Shown in pieces: positions 16,206-25,295 of a stretch of 64,000 bases of DNA. Both the position numbers and the translations under genes were made by a program. The DNA is from DATKAS01 sp963773315 (GTDB taxonomy: Bacteria; Actinomycetota; Acidimicrobiia; Acidimicrobiales; DATKAS01), in contig CAVZAF010000004.1 in assembly GCA_963773315.1 (NCBI GenBank), positions 248,001-312,000 on the forward strand, in the 5' to 3' direction. Position 1 is the stretch's first letter, and the number at the start of each line of letters is the position of its first letter. Under the pieces are notes generated by a model. That model was given only the letters and a program-made list of their open reading frames with translations. It ran no database searches and was not told the DNA's origin.

Positions 16206-18012
16206 ACAGCTCCTCGATCACCGACTCGTAGGTCTTGGCGACGATCGCCCGTCGCACCTTCAGGGTCGGCGTGAGCTCACCCGCCGCAATCGTCAGGTCC
16301 CGAGGCAGGATGGCGAACTCGCGGATCGACTCCGCTCTCGACACCGAGGCGTTGGCACCATCCACCGCCGTCTGGAGCTCGGTGCGCAGCTCCTGGTGAA
16401 CGAGTAACTGAGGAACATCGAGCCCCACCAGGCTGTGGTCGGTCGCCCACTCCCGGAGCGCGTCCTCATCGAGGGCCAGCATGGCTGCGACGAATGGGCG
16501 CTGGTCGCCCACCACGACGGCCTGGCTGATCAGCGGGTGTGCCCGGAGACGGTCCTCGAGCGGCGCCGGCGCGACGTTCTTGCCCGCGGCCGTGACGATC
16601 AGCTCCTTCTTGCGCCCTGTGATCCTCAGGAAGCCATCGGAGTCGAGCTCCCCGATGTCACCGGTGCGGAACCACCCATCGGCGTCGAAGGTCTCTGCCG
16701 TCGCCGCCTCCGCGTTCCAGTAGCCCTGGAACACCTGCGGCCCCTTCGCGAGGATCTCTCCGTCGCCAGCGATCCTGATCGTCGTACCCGCGAGCGGGCG
16801 ACCGACTGTCCCGGGCTTCCACGCCTCGGCGCTGTTGATGGTCAGGGTCGGGCTCGTCTCGGTGAGGCCGTACCCTTCGAAGATCTTGACGCCGATGCCG
16901 TTGTAGAAGTGCGTGAGCCGCTCACCCAGCGGCCCGCCACCGCTGAACGCGAACCGCAGGCGCCCGCCGAAGACGGCCTGGAGCTTCCGGTACACGACGC
17001 GCTCGAGCACGGCGTGCTCGGCGCTGGTGAACGGCCGAAAGTCCCCTGCCGCATGAGCTTCGGACCAACGGATGGCCACCTCCTCCGCCTTGTCGAACAC
17101 CTTCCGGTGGCCTTCGGCCGTGGCCTTGTGCTGCGCCCCGTTGAACACCTTCTCGAACACGCGGGGCACCGCCACCACGAGGGTCGGGCGGACCAGGGGC
17201 AGCTCCTCCTGCAGCTGGGGCAGGCCAGTGGCGAATGCCAACTTCACGCCCCACTCCATGCAGACCAACGCGATTGCCTTGGTCAGCGTGTGGGCGAGCG
17301 GGAGGAACACGAGCGTCGTCTCGTCGTCGGTGAGCATCGAGCGCACCGCGCCGAGGTTCTGCGCCACGTTCGTGCACAGGTTGCCGTGGGTCTGGATGCA
17401 GCCCTTCGGTCGGCCGGTGGTGCCGGACGTGTAGACGATGGTCGCGATCCAGTCGGCCTTGATCGCAGCGATGCGCTCGTCGAGGACAGCGTCGGCGACG
17501 TCGCGCCCGCGATCTGTCATCTCTTCGATCCCGCCCTCGTCGATGACGAAGACGTCCCGGCACACAGTCGCGTGCGTGTGGACCTCCTCGTAGCTCGCTC
17601 GCATCGCTGGCGTCTCGACGAAAGCGACGACAGCGCCGCTGTCGCTCAAGATCCACTGCAGCTGCTCGCTCGACGAGGTCTCGTACACCGGGACGGTGAC
17701 GCCTCCGGCGGCGAGGACCGCGTAGTCGACGACGAGCCACTCGAGCCGAGTACGCGACATGAGCACGACGCGATCGCCCGGCTCGACGCCGCTCGCGATG
17801 AGGCCCTTCGCGAGCGCCCGGATGCGTGCGTGGAAGTCGGCCGCGCTGACGTCGACGAACTCGTTGCCTCGCCGGAACGAGACGATCGGACGATCGGGTG
17901 CCTGCTCCGCCCACCGCATGATGGGCTGGAGCAGATGTGAGCCGGGCGGCAGAGGCGCCAGGACCGCCCCGGTCGCCTCCCGCACGGTGTTGTCTTCATG
18001 GACAGTGGTCAT
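16198..18012 (-). CDS. long-chain fatty acid--CoA ligase (AMP-forming)
   Basis: 604 residues from ATG 18012 (MTTVHEDNTV), preceded by GGGAAGGATC. The adenylate-forming motifs are present: A3 P-loop YTSGTTGRPKG, A5 EGYGLTETSP, A7 GWFRTGDIG, A8 RKKELIVTAAGKN, and a C-terminal lysine in TPTLKVRR. Length and order match FadD15-type long-chain acyl-CoA synthetases, which activate fatty acids via an acyl-adenylate. Its start follows the stop of the PorA gene by 1 base, so translation is coupled. Confidence 0.95.
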   Translation of the reverse strand: MTTVHEDNTVREATGAVLAPLPPGSHLLQPIMRWAEQAPDRPIVSFRRGNEFVDVSAADFHARIRALAKGLIASGVEPGDRVVLMSRTRLEWLVVDYAVLAAGGVTVPVYETSSSEQLQWILSDSGAVVAFVETPAMRASYEEVHTHATVCRDVFVIDEGGIEEMTDRGRDVADAVLDERIAAIKADWIATIVYTSGTTGRPKGCIQTHGNLCTNVAQNLGAVRSMLTDDETTLVFLPLAHTLTKAIALVCMEWGVKLAFATGLPQLQEELPLVRPTLVVAVPRVFEKVFNGAQHKATAEGHRKVFDKAEEVAIRWSEAHAAGDFRPFTSAEHAVLERVVYRKLQAVFGGRLRFAFSGGGPLGERLTHFYNGIGVKIFEGYGLTETSPTLTINSAEAWKPGTVGRPLAGTTIRIAGDGEILAKGPQVFQGYWNAEAATAETFDADGWFRTGDIGELDSDGFLRITGRKKELIVTAAGKNVAPAPLEDRLRAHPLISQAVVVGDQRPFVAAMLALDEDALREWATDHSLVGLDVPQLLVHQELRTELQTAVDGANASVSRAESIREFAILPRDLTIAAGELTPTLKVRRAIVAKTYESVIEELYV

Positions 18013-18013
18013 C

Positions 18014-19303
18014 TCATGATCCCTTCCCAGTCGTGACGAGCTCGCGCTCGTCCTCTGTGGGACGAGGCACGGGATGTGTCTCGTCAACGAGGGTCTGGTC
18101 CATCGGGCGAGGCCGCCGGCGCACGAAGATGACAACGCCGATGGCGAGGCTCAGGAGCGCGGCCACAACGAGGCCCAGCGGCAGCCAGACCTTGGCCAGG
18201 AGCACCTGATGGCGCATCGAGCTGGCCTTGGCCGCCACGTCGGAGACCGAAGCCGGGGTCTGCTCGTAGCTGTAGTTGAAAAGCGGGATTGCCGGTCCGT
18301 TCACGAGCTTGTCGAGCGCGGGGCCAGCGGCGACCGCCTCAGGAACGTCGGGGTAGTGGCCCAGCACCTCGAGGAGGGCCGGCATGTTCGTCACCTGGGG
18401 GCGGACCCCAACGGACTCGTTCACAGCGACCTGCACGTCGGCACCGGTGACGGGCTCGACGGCCATGCGGCCTCCGAACGACAGGACGTACGTGAGGCCG
18501 ATCGGCTGCCCGGCGAAGTTCGCCAGCGTCGCCGTGTCCGCAGACGTGAGGGACGGGGCGAGCGCGGCCAGCACCGCGTCGACGTCGATGCCAGACACCA
18601 GCAGCTGGGGCTTCATCTGATCGAGGGTCAGCGAGGTGGGCAGCGGCACGGCCTTGCTCAGCTCGGCCAGGTACGCGTCCGAGATCGGTGCCTCATTCAC
18701 GCTGGCGAGGAAGTAGGAGACGTCGACGCCGTCGATTGAGCCTGTCGGGGTCTTGGTGTCGGCCGCGATGTGGTAGGTGCCGTCGATTTCGTTCTTGTAG
18801 ATCTCGTAGGTCTTGTCCGTGCTCGTGTCGAACGGCAGGTTCAGGCGGTACGCACCAGCCCGGTCGACCACGTTGGCCGGATCGAACGCGAAGGCACGAT
18901 CATCGGCGACGTTCTTGAGTGTCGAGCGATCCATCACGTACTGGTTGGTCTGGGTCACGTCCAAGAGGTCACCGGCGTGCTGCCTGATGGTCTCGCGGAC
19001 CACGACGAGGGAGGCGCCACTCTCGTCACCGACCGCCTCGATGTGACGGTCGACTGTGAGGGGCAGCACCATCGGTGTCGCGAGAGGCGCAGCCGTGGTC
19101 GGGTTGACGAGCACGGTGAAGGTGCCCTTGTACTGCAGGTCCACGTTGAGGTCAGTCGGGTACTTCACGAGCGCGGGCACCGCGACGAGCATCCAGAGAA
19201 GGGCCGCCACGGCGAGCACGCCGGCGACCACGAGTGCAGGCCGTGGGAAGCGGTGGCGTGGGTGAGGAGTGTTCGTTGCACGCAGTCGACGATCGTTGGT
19301 CAT
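18014..19303 (-). CDS. PorA/DUF3068-family membrane-anchored protein
   Basis: 429 residues. N-terminal transmembrane helix (ALVVAGVLAVAALLWMLVAVPAL), a long extracytoplasmic beta-rich region with YKGTFTVLVNP, QTNQYVMDRSTLKN and PIPLFNYSYEQT-like segments, and a C-terminal transmembrane helix (WLPLGLVVAALLSLAIGVVIF) with RRRPR after it. This matches the DUF3068 ('porin PorA family') proteins of actinobacteria. Despite the family label a pore function is not established for most members. First gene of the operon with the acyl-CoA ligase and GNAT. Confidence 0.88.
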   Translation of the reverse strand: MTNDRRLRATNTPHPRHRFPRPALVVAGVLAVAALLWMLVAVPALVKYPTDLNVDLQYKGTFTVLVNPTTAAPLATPMVLPLTVDRHIEAVGDESGASLVVVRETIRQHAGDLLDVTQTNQYVMDRSTLKNVADDRAFAFDPANVVDRAGAYRLNLPFDTSTDKTYEIYKNEIDGTYHIAADTKTPTGSIDGVDVSYFLASVNEAPISDAYLAELSKAVPLPTSLTLDQMKPQLLVSGIDVDAVLAALAPSLTSADTATLANFAGQPIGLTYVLSFGGRMAVEPVTGADVQVAVNESVGVRPQVTNMPALLEVLGHYPDVPEAVAAGPALDKLVNGPAIPLFNYSYEQTPASVSDVAAKASSMRHQVLLAKVWLPLGLVVAALLSLAIGVVIFVRRRPRPMDQTLVDETHPVPRPTEDERELVTTGKGS

Positions 19304-19489
19304 GTTCTGACCTCCAGTGCTCGGGCCCAGCGCAGGAAGTTCGCGTCAGACCTTCGCGATAGGTCTTTTGCCGATCTGTCGCCAGACCTGTGGAGCACCG
19401 ATCCCCGGGACCTTCGGCCCTGTTCGCGGGCTCTTCGGGTCTCGATCACGATGTGATTCACTTTCGAGGACCGAGCGAGAGGTGGGCTG

Positions 19490-19669
19490 ATGAGCATGAC
19501 CGCGGGCGACGCGGGGCCGTCGGACGCCGAGGCGGTCGTGCGATCCACGTTGGCGCAGGCGCACATCCCGGCGACACCGGACGAGGTGGCGCTGTTCGTG
19601 ATGATGTACCCGGTCCTGCGAGCCAAGGCCGATCGGATGTACGAGTTGGACCTCGGGGACCAGCCGTGA
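19490..19669 (+). CDS. AtzG/GatC-like small amidase partner
   Basis: 59 residues (MSMTAGDAGPSDAEAVV start). It overlaps the amidase start by 4 bases (GTGA). The helical core (VRSTLAQAHIPATPDEVALF and YPVLRAKADRMYEL) matches the pattern of AtzG-like/DUF4089 proteins, which wrap around an amidase such as AtzE much as GatC wraps GatA and are needed for its stability. The assignment is from length, position and pattern and should be taken as probable. The ATG at 19490 follows GAGAGGTGGGC. Confidence 0.6.
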   Translation: MSMTAGDAGPSDAEAVVRSTLAQAHIPATPDEVALFVMMYPVLRAKADRMYELDLGDQP

Positions 19670-21066
19670 GCGACATTCCCGACACGCTCGCAGGAGCCGC
19701 GGCCGCGCTCCGTGCCCGCACTGTCTCGAGCGTCGAGCTCACCGTCGCCTCGATCGAACGCGCCGATCGATTCGACGAGCAGCTTGGGACGTACGTCTGT
19801 CGAGCCGATGACGCCGCGCTTCAAGTCGCGAAGCAAGCGGACGCTGAGCTCGAGGCAGGGCGCGACCGCGGCCCGCTGCACGGCATCCCCGTTGGCGTCA
19901 AAGACATCGTGGCCACGGTCGACCTGCCCACGACAGCGCAGAGCCTCGTGCTCGATCCTCGGTGGGGCGAGCGTGATGACGCTGTCGTCGTCGCGCGCCT
20001 GCGTGCCGCCGGCGCCGTCATCACGGGAAAGACGACAACCATGGAGTTCGCGATCGGGCTCCCCGATCCGACCAAGCCGTTTCCGATCCCTCGCAACCCG
20101 TGGGCGCTCGACCGATGGGCCGGGGGATCGAGCTCGGGAACGGCGAATGGAGTCGCCGCGGGCATCTTCTGGGCCGGCATCGGAACCGACACTGGCGGCA
20201 GCATCAGGATGCCTTCCGCTCTGTGCGGGATCACTGGCCTCAAGCCGACCTTCGGTCGGGTTCCCAAGTCAGGCGTGGTCCCTCTGTCGTGGAGCTTCGA
20301 CCACGTCGGTCCGATGGCGCGTACGGCTCGCGACTGTGCGCTGATGCTCGACGTGATCGCGGGACATGATCCATCCGATCCGTTGAGCGCTGACGTCGCG
20401 ACCGACTCGTACGCGGCGGCGCTCGACGGGTCCGTCGCCGGCTTGCGAATCGGCGTGCTCCGACTCCACCACGTAGACGCCCCGTTCGTGGATCCGTCGG
20501 CCATCGCCGCGTTCGAGTCCGCGCTTGCCGCGCTCGAAGCGGGCGGTGCGCAGGTCGAGGAGATCGACGTGCCGGCCTGGGACATCCTGAACGAGGCCTG
20601 CTTGCCCATCTTCATGGCGGAGGCACTCACGTACCACCGTCGGAGCTTGGCCGAGCGCTGGGACGACTATGGCTCGTTCACGAGGCAGATGATCGCGTCA
20701 GCGCTCTTCTACACCGCCGTCGACCATGTGCAGGCGCAACGTGTGCGGCACTTCGTCGGTTCGAAGGTCGACGACATCCTCGGCGACATCGACGTGATTG
20801 CCACACCCACCGCCGGAGCCGGGGCGCCGCCTGTCGACAACCTCGACTTCGTGAGCGCGCTCACTCTGCCGGTGTTCACCGCGCCATGGAACGCGCTCGG
20901 ATTGCCCACGATCTCGGTCCCGTGCGGCTTCACCGGCGAGGGATTACCCGTGGGCCTGCAGCTGGGCGGGCGTCGCTTCGACGAGAGCACGGTGTTGCGC
21001 GCGGCCGACGGATACCAAGCGCTCACCGACTGGCACACACGGCGGGCGCCACTCGTCCTTGGGTGA
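19666..21066 (+). CDS. amidase (amidase-signature family, AtzE/GatA-like)
   Basis: 466 residues from the GTG at 19666 (VSDIPDTLAGAAAALRAR). The Ser-cisSer-Lys triad region is clear: Lys in GVKDIV, the GGSSSGTANGVAAG loop, and DTGGSIRMPSALCGITGLKPT. The enzyme hydrolyses amide bonds; substrate unknown. The AtzG-like small gene immediately upstream suggests a heterodimer, as in the AtzE-AtzG and GatA-GatC pairs. It converges on the M20 peptidase with a 6-base gap. Confidence 0.93.
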   Translation: MSDIPDTLAGAAAALRARTVSSVELTVASIERADRFDEQLGTYVCRADDAALQVAKQADAELEAGRDRGPLHGIPVGVKDIVATVDLPTTAQSLVLDPRWGERDDAVVVARLRAAGAVITGKTTTMEFAIGLPDPTKPFPIPRNPWALDRWAGGSSSGTANGVAAGIFWAGIGTDTGGSIRMPSALCGITGLKPTFGRVPKSGVVPLSWSFDHVGPMARTARDCALMLDVIAGHDPSDPLSADVATDSYAAALDGSVAGLRIGVLRLHHVDAPFVDPSAIAAFESALAALEAGGAQVEEIDVPAWDILNEACLPIFMAEALTYHRRSLAERWDDYGSFTRQMIASALFYTAVDHVQAQRVRHFVGSKVDDILGDIDVIATPTAGAGAPPVDNLDFVSALTLPVFTAPWNALGLPTISVPCGFTGEGLPVGLQLGGRRFDESTVLRAADGYQALTDWHTRRAPLVLG

Positions 21067-21072
21067 TGCGCG

Positions 21073-22416
21073 TCAGCCGAGGAAGTCGCGGGCCAACACG
21101 TCCCAGAGCTCGACTGACATGTCGAGCGATTCGATGTCGACTCGCTCATCGTCGCCGTGGCCCATCGTGGCGAGGTCGTCCATCCCGAGGCGAGTGCTCC
21201 ACATGCCGAAGCCATAGGCCGCGGTCCCGAACTTTCGTCTGAAGTGGCGCGCGTCGGTCGTGCCCACCATGCGCATCGGGACGAGCTCGGCGTCTGGGTA
21301 GAACGTCCGCGCGGCACGACGGATGGCGTCGACGAACGGACCCGACGCGGGTGAGCGAGTCGCGAGGTCATCCGGCCTCGGGAACCTCACCTCGACCTCA
21401 TCGGCGAGGTCGCCGAGCGCCTCGGCGATCATCCCTCGAACACTGTCAGCGTCATCGCCCGGCAGCACCCGGACGTCGAGTGCGATGTCGACTTCGTCGG
21501 GGATGATGTTCACCTTGGAGCCGGCCGTGAGCATCGTCGGCGTGATGGTGGTGTGAGTGCTCGAGTAAGCGAGCTTCGACAGCCCGAGCGGCAGCATCTC
21601 GATCGTCTCGACGAACCCTTCCTCCCGGAGCAGTGGCGCTCGGAGTTCGGCGGGAAGGCCGAGTCCGGCGACGAAGGCGTGCCATGAGTCATCGAGGCGC
21701 GAGGGAGGTCGGTACGACGCGATGCGGCGCACGACCTCGGCGGCCTTGACGAGCGCGTTGTCGGCTCGGAACGGCATCGAACCGTGGCAAGGCGCTCCGT
21801 GCACCTTCATGCTCGCCCACAGCGGTCCCTTCTCCTCGTGGAGGTAGGGCATGCGCACGCCGTCCGGGCTCGGCATCGGGAAGCCCCCCGATTCGGTCAC
21901 AAGGAAGTCGCACACGACGGCATCGGGCTCGCGTTCCGCGAGGAACCGGGCACCGAACTCGCCGCCCGCCTCTTCGTCGGCCACTGCGGCATAGATCAGG
22001 TGGCCACGTGGCCGGAAGCTCGACTGCGCGAAGGCCTTCATCGCGACGGCCATGGACGCGGTGAGGTTGAACATGTCGATCGCTCCACGTCCCCACACGC
22101 AGCCGTCGATGATCTCGCCGCCGAAGGGATCCTCCGACCATCGCGCCTCGTTCACCGGCACGACGTCGGTATGGCCGAGGAGGCACAGCGTCGGCGCATC
22201 CGGGTCCCAGCCCTCGATCCGCGCGATGAGGTTCGAGCGGCCTGGCGCGGAGTCGAAGCGCTCGACCTCGAGGCCCGAACCCGCGAGGTACGCCTCGAGC
22301 AGGTCGGCGTTGCGCACCTCGCCGCCCGATCCGGCCGTGCCGTCGTTGACGCACTCGTTTCGGATGAGCTGTTGCACGAGGTCGACGACCTCGCTCGTCG
22401 GAGCACTCGAAGCCAT
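21073..22416 (-). CDS. M20-family metallopeptidase
   Basis: 447 residues. Metal ligands and catalytic residues in order: LLGHTDVVPV (His and Asp), GRGAIDMFN (bridging Asp), VADEEAGGEFG (catalytic Glu pair), and a C-terminal His in ATMGHGDDE. A dimerisation insert lies between about 200 and 330. These enzymes cleave dipeptides, acylated amino acids or similar small amides. It faces the amidase gene. Confidence 0.92.
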   Translation of the reverse strand: MASSAPTSEVVDLVQQLIRNECVNDGTAGSGGEVRNADLLEAYLAGSGLEVERFDSAPGRSNLIARIEGWDPDAPTLCLLGHTDVVPVNEARWSEDPFGGEIIDGCVWGRGAIDMFNLTASMAVAMKAFAQSSFRPRGHLIYAAVADEEAGGEFGARFLAEREPDAVVCDFLVTESGGFPMPSPDGVRMPYLHEEKGPLWASMKVHGAPCHGSMPFRADNALVKAAEVVRRIASYRPPSRLDDSWHAFVAGLGLPAELRAPLLREEGFVETIEMLPLGLSKLAYSSTHTTITPTMLTAGSKVNIIPDEVDIALDVRVLPGDDADSVRGMIAEALGDLADEVEVRFPRPDDLATRSPASGPFVDAIRRAARTFYPDAELVPMRMVGTTDARHFRRKFGTAAYGFGMWSTRLGMDDLATMGHGDDERVDIESLDMSVELWDVLARDFLG

Positions 22417-22437
22417 GCACCCTTTTACCCGATGACC

Positions 22438-22929
22438 TCAGAGCTTGTCGCTCGCGCTCTCGCGCGCCTGACTCCACACATCGCTCTCGCTCGCGTAGGT
22501 GTCGTAGCGCGACTGACCCTGGAAGAACGCGCCCGGTGACTCGAGGCCGCGGAGCACTCTCGCGAGACGCCGGAACATGTCGAAGCGCTCGATTCCAGGC
22601 GTCACCGCCACGAGCAGCTCGGCGTCGCAGCCAGGAGTCGCCGCGAACGCATGGGCGATTCGTGGCGGAACGACCGCGAGGTCGCCTGCACCGGCGACCA
22701 CCAGGTCGTCACCGACGAGGATCTGCACCGAGCCGCTGAGGACGTAGAAGACCTCCGCCGCGGTGCTGTGGTGGTGCGGGCTCGCGCCATTGGCGCCATC
22801 GCGCAGGATCGTGTGGTGCACGCTCAGCTTGCCCTCGGTGTCGTCGCTGTCTGCGAGCAGCGTGATCGACGATCCACCCCCGAAGTCGAGGTGCTCCGCG
22901 TCCGCGGCGCGCACGACGATCGCGGTCAT
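22438..22929 (-). CDS. cupin-domain protein
   Basis: 163 residues. The cupin motif 1 reads SPHHHSTAAEVFYVLSG and motif 2 is GAGDLAVVPPRIAHAF, so two or three His and a Glu can bind a metal. The C-terminal third is helical with RYDTYASESDVW. Its ATG abuts the stop of the upstream TIGR03086 gene (TAGATG), so the two are co-translated. Substrate unknown. Confidence 0.88.
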   Translation of the reverse strand: MTAIVVRAADAEHLDFGGGSSITLLADSDDTEGKLSVHHTILRDGANGASPHHHSTAAEVFYVLSGSVQILVGDDLVVAGAGDLAVVPPRIAHAFAATPGCDAELLVAVTPGIERFDMFRRLARVLRGLESPGAFFQGQSRYDTYASESDVWSQARESASDKL

Positions 22930-23490
22930 CTACGCCTGCCGGCTGAGGAAGCCGAGCAGCCGATCCTGCACGGGAGCGGTCTCGGGAACGACGATCTCGG
23001 GGCCATAGACGCCATGGGCACGGAGATCGTCCATGGGCACCCGCACGTAGAGGTCGTAGACCACCTGAGCGACGTCGGGGTCGAGGCGTGCGGCCTGCCC
23101 CGTCGCCCGCGCGAGGTCCCACGCGTGGAGCGCGACCTCGCCCACGTTGATGACGAGCCCAGCGAAGGCTGGGAACGTGCCGAACGGGTAGGTGCGGTCG
23201 CCTTCCAACACGCTCGGCTCGCGCCAGGAGGCGACGTTCAGCTCCGAGATCCGGGCCACGGCGCCGACCGGGTCGTCGCCGACCACATCTCCGGCATCCT
23301 CGCCCGCGGCCTCACCCACGTTGACGCTCGTGTACATGAGGGCACCGCCGAGGATGTGGTTGAGCACTCCTCGCACGTCCCAGCCGGGGCAGCAGGTCGG
23401 GAGCCGCAGCTGCGCCGCGTCGAGGTTGGCGATGACCTTGGCCAGCTCGTCGTAGGAGCGCTCGAGTGCGGTGACACCGTCGATCGTCAT
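22930..23490 (-). CDS. TIGR03086-family protein (mycothiol-dependent maleylpyruvate isomerase-like)
   Basis: 186 residues, DinB-like four-helix bundle. The start region ERSYDELAKVIANLD and the CCPGWDVRGVLNHILGG segment with His, and VGEVALHAWDLARATGQ with the second His, are hallmarks of TIGR03086/maleylpyruvate isomerase N-terminal domains; the histidines bind a divalent metal. Relatives use mycothiol, in keeping with an actinomycete. Divergent from the TetR gene at 23555, which probably represses it. Confidence 0.88.
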   Translation of the reverse strand: MTIDGVTALERSYDELAKVIANLDAAQLRLPTCCPGWDVRGVLNHILGGALMYTSVNVGEAAGEDAGDVVGDDPVGAVARISELNVASWREPSVLEGDRTYPFGTFPAFAGLVINVGEVALHAWDLARATGQAARLDPDVAQVVYDLYVRVPMDDLRAHGVYGPEIVVPETAPVQDRLLGFLSRQA

Positions 23491-23509
23491 TATGTGCCTC
23501 CTAAATAGT

Positions 23510-23530
23510 GCGTAGAACTAGATTCTGCGC
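23510..23530. promoter_or_regulatory. inverted repeat, probable TetR operator
   Basis: Imperfect palindrome with arms GCGTAGAA and TTCTGCGC (7 of 8 paired) around a 5-base centre CTAGA. It lies in the 64-base AT-richer gap between two divergent genes, the TIGR03086/cupin pair and a TetR regulator, the position where a TetR-family dimer normally binds. Binding is inferred. Confidence 0.6.
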
Positions 23531-23554
23531 AGATTACTGATCTACTGTCAAGGC

Positions 23555-24208
23555 ATGCCGGAGCCGAGCAGGCGGACCTACGACGCGAGCAAGCGCCGGG
23601 AGCGCGCTGAGGAGGAGCGTCAGGAGACGAGACGGCGCGTGCTCGCCGCCGCGCAGCAGCTGTTCGTGGCGAAGGGCTACACGGCGACGACGATGAGCGA
23701 CATCGCGAAGGAAGCCGGCCTCGCCATGCAGTCGGTGTACAAGGCCGGCCAGAGCAAAGCCGACCTTCTCCAGCGGGTCATCGAAGTCGTCGTCGCGGGA
23801 GATGACGACGAGGTGCTGATGACACAGCGGCCGAGCTTCACTGCGATCGCCTCCGAGCGAGAGGCGACTCGCCAGGTCGAGATGCTCGCGGCACTCATCG
23901 CCTCGACCCAAGAGCGATCAGCTCCTGTGCAGGCTGCCTATCGCGAGGCGGCCGCGGTCGACGCTGCGGTCGCCGCGAACCTCGATGCCGAGCTCCGTCG
24001 ACGCCACGAGACCTTCGCAAACGTGATCGACATGATCGATGCAGCGCGGCTACGGCGCTCGCCTGAGGAGAGCACCGACACGGCGTGGTCGATCGGCAGC
24101 TCCGAGGTCTACCTGCTCCTTCGTGTCAGGCGCAGGTGGAGCGCCAAGAAGTACAAGGACTGGCTCACGCGCACGCTCACTGAACAGCTGGTCACGCCCG
24201 ACGACTGA
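23555..24208 (+). CDS. TetR/AcrR-family transcriptional regulator
   Basis: 217 residues. The HTH is RRRVLAAAQQLFVAKGY, then TMSDIAKEAGLAMQSVYKAGQSKADLL. The N terminus carries a basic, Glu-rich extension (SKRRERAEEERQETRRR). The C-terminal ligand domain is not recognised. It is transcribed away from the TIGR03086-cupin pair, with an inverted repeat between the starts, so autoregulation and control of that pair are likely. Confidence 0.9.
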   Translation: MPEPSRRTYDASKRRERAEEERQETRRRVLAAAQQLFVAKGYTATTMSDIAKEAGLAMQSVYKAGQSKADLLQRVIEVVVAGDDDEVLMTQRPSFTAIASEREATRQVEMLAALIASTQERSAPVQAAYREAAAVDAAVAANLDAELRRRHETFANVIDMIDAARLRRSPEESTDTAWSIGSSEVYLLLRVRRRWSAKKYKDWLTRTLTEQLVTPDD

Positions 24209-24241
24209 GCCGCGTGCCGCTCAGGCGCGGTGCGCATGGGG

Positions 24242-24427
24242 CTACCTATCAGTGCTGCGCTTCAGCAACACGGCAACGTGGCCGTCCGCGAGGGCGGTCA
24301 TGCCGACCGCCTCCCAGCCCTGAGAACCCTCCGCGTTGAGCACGGCGACCGAGTCGGACTGACCTTGCATGGCCATGGCGGCCTTGAACGCCGGCAACTC
24401 CAGGATGAGGTACTCCCAGCTGCTCAC
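24242..24427 (-). CDS. DUF4177-like small protein
   Basis: 61 residues from the GTG at 24427, which overlaps the upstream stop (GTGA). The sequence WEYLILELP, then NAEGSQGWEAVGM and HVAVLLKRS, has the pattern of DUF4177 proteins (short beta-alpha-beta units). Last gene of a leftward operon of four small genes. Function unknown. Confidence 0.7.
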   Translation of the reverse strand: MSSWEYLILELPAFKAAMAMQGQSDSVAVLNAEGSQGWEAVGMTALADGHVAVLLKRSTDR

Positions 24428-24690
24428 CGGGCAGCTGCGGCGAGGGCCGCGCAACGCCAACAACCGTCGATCGGATCGAACGGATCGCGATGAACCGCCA
24501 GGAACGACGGCCACAACACCTGGTGTCGACCCGGTGACCCGACGCGTATCCCAACTCCGTTGGCGCCGCGTCTGGTTCGGCTCGTGTCCACGGTGACGAC
24601 GGCGCCTGACTTCGCCGGATCTCGCCCCCGCTCGTCGTGCACGAGCACCGCGTCACCGACGCGCAACGCGTTCCACTCGAACTTCAGCAT
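24424..24690 (-). CDS. small uncharacterised protein, third gene of the four-gene cluster
   Basis: 88 residues from ATG 24690 (MLKFEWNALRVGDAVLVHDE), with GAAGGAGAGG upstream as a strong ribosome-binding site. The first half looks like a small beta barrel (VGDAVLVHDE, GAVVTVDTSR, NGVGIRVG, HQVLWPSFLAVH); the end carries CWRC. It overlaps the preceding gene by 37 bases and the next by 4. No family recognised. Confidence 0.65.
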   Translation of the reverse strand: MLKFEWNALRVGDAVLVHDERGRDPAKSGAVVTVDTSRTRRGANGVGIRVGSPGRHQVLWPSFLAVHRDPFDPIDGCWRCAALAAAAR

Positions 24691-25006
24691 GTGCCTCTCC
24701 TTCCGATGGTGCGAGCCCGACTCCGACAGGCTTCGTCTGCGTGCACCACGTGCGCTGAAAACCTTCCGGCCGTGGCGCCGATCCGGCCCAGTAGCTGCCT
24801 GAGTCATCCGTCCGGATCCTCACGCGGGTCGTCCGAGCTCGGCCCCAGGCGACGGCCTCGTCTGCGGACGCGGCACGGGCTCGCTCCGCGACGCGTTGGT
24901 CACTGGGACCGACGAACCAGTAACAGAGGAAGTCGCCGTGCGCTCGGTCGGCGACGAGCCAGGCCGTGCCGTCACCCTCGCGCGCTGCGTGCGGGCGCCT
25001 GGTCAC
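24653..25006 (-). CDS. small uncharacterised protein, second gene of the four-gene cluster
   Basis: 117 residues from GTG 25006, overlapping the first gene's stop (GTGA). Recognisable pieces are GTAWLVADRAHGDFLCYWFV and SADEAVAWGRARTTRVRIRTD; a GSYWAGSAP turn follows. The overall pattern is of a small alpha-beta protein. No family recognised. Its 3' end overlaps the next gene by 37 bases. Confidence 0.6.
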   Translation of the reverse strand: MTRRPHAAREGDGTAWLVADRAHGDFLCYWFVGPSDQRVAERARAASADEAVAWGRARTTRVRIRTDDSGSYWAGSAPRPEGFQRTWCTQTKPVGVGLAPSEGEAHAEVRVERVARR

Positions 25007-25209
25007 GGTCGTCCCGTCGGTGCGGAGGGAGACCGGCTGGGATCGGGGCCGAGGAGAGCCGCTCGGCACGGAGGGCACAGCCACCACTCGGGCAGCGCGC
25101 CAGGTCGAAGCGTCGGATCGCCGTCGAACAGCTCGCGACACCGTCCACACTGCCGAGGAGGCACGTCCCGCGGCTCCTGCTGGGCTTCGACCACTCCCAT
25201 CAAGTCCAC
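25003..25209 (-). CDS. small zinc-finger-like protein, first gene of the four-gene cluster
   Basis: 68 residues from GTG 25209 with GGGAG upstream (an in-frame ATG at 25200 is possible). It contains a probable zinc site: CGRC, a spacer of about 20, then CPPC (RQCGRCRELFDGDP... WWLCPPCRAALLG). No other domain is seen. It opens the leftward cluster and is divergent from a winged-helix regulator gene at 25296. Confidence 0.6.
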   Translation of the reverse strand: MDLMGVVEAQQEPRDVPPRQCGRCRELFDGDPTLRPGALPEWWLCPPCRAALLGPDPSRSPSAPTGRP

Positions 25210-25295
25210 AGCGGGCTCCCTTCAGCGCTACTTCACCCTACAGCGGAATGACATCACTAGCAAAAGAACTCCGGTATTGCACTACTGTTTCGAGC

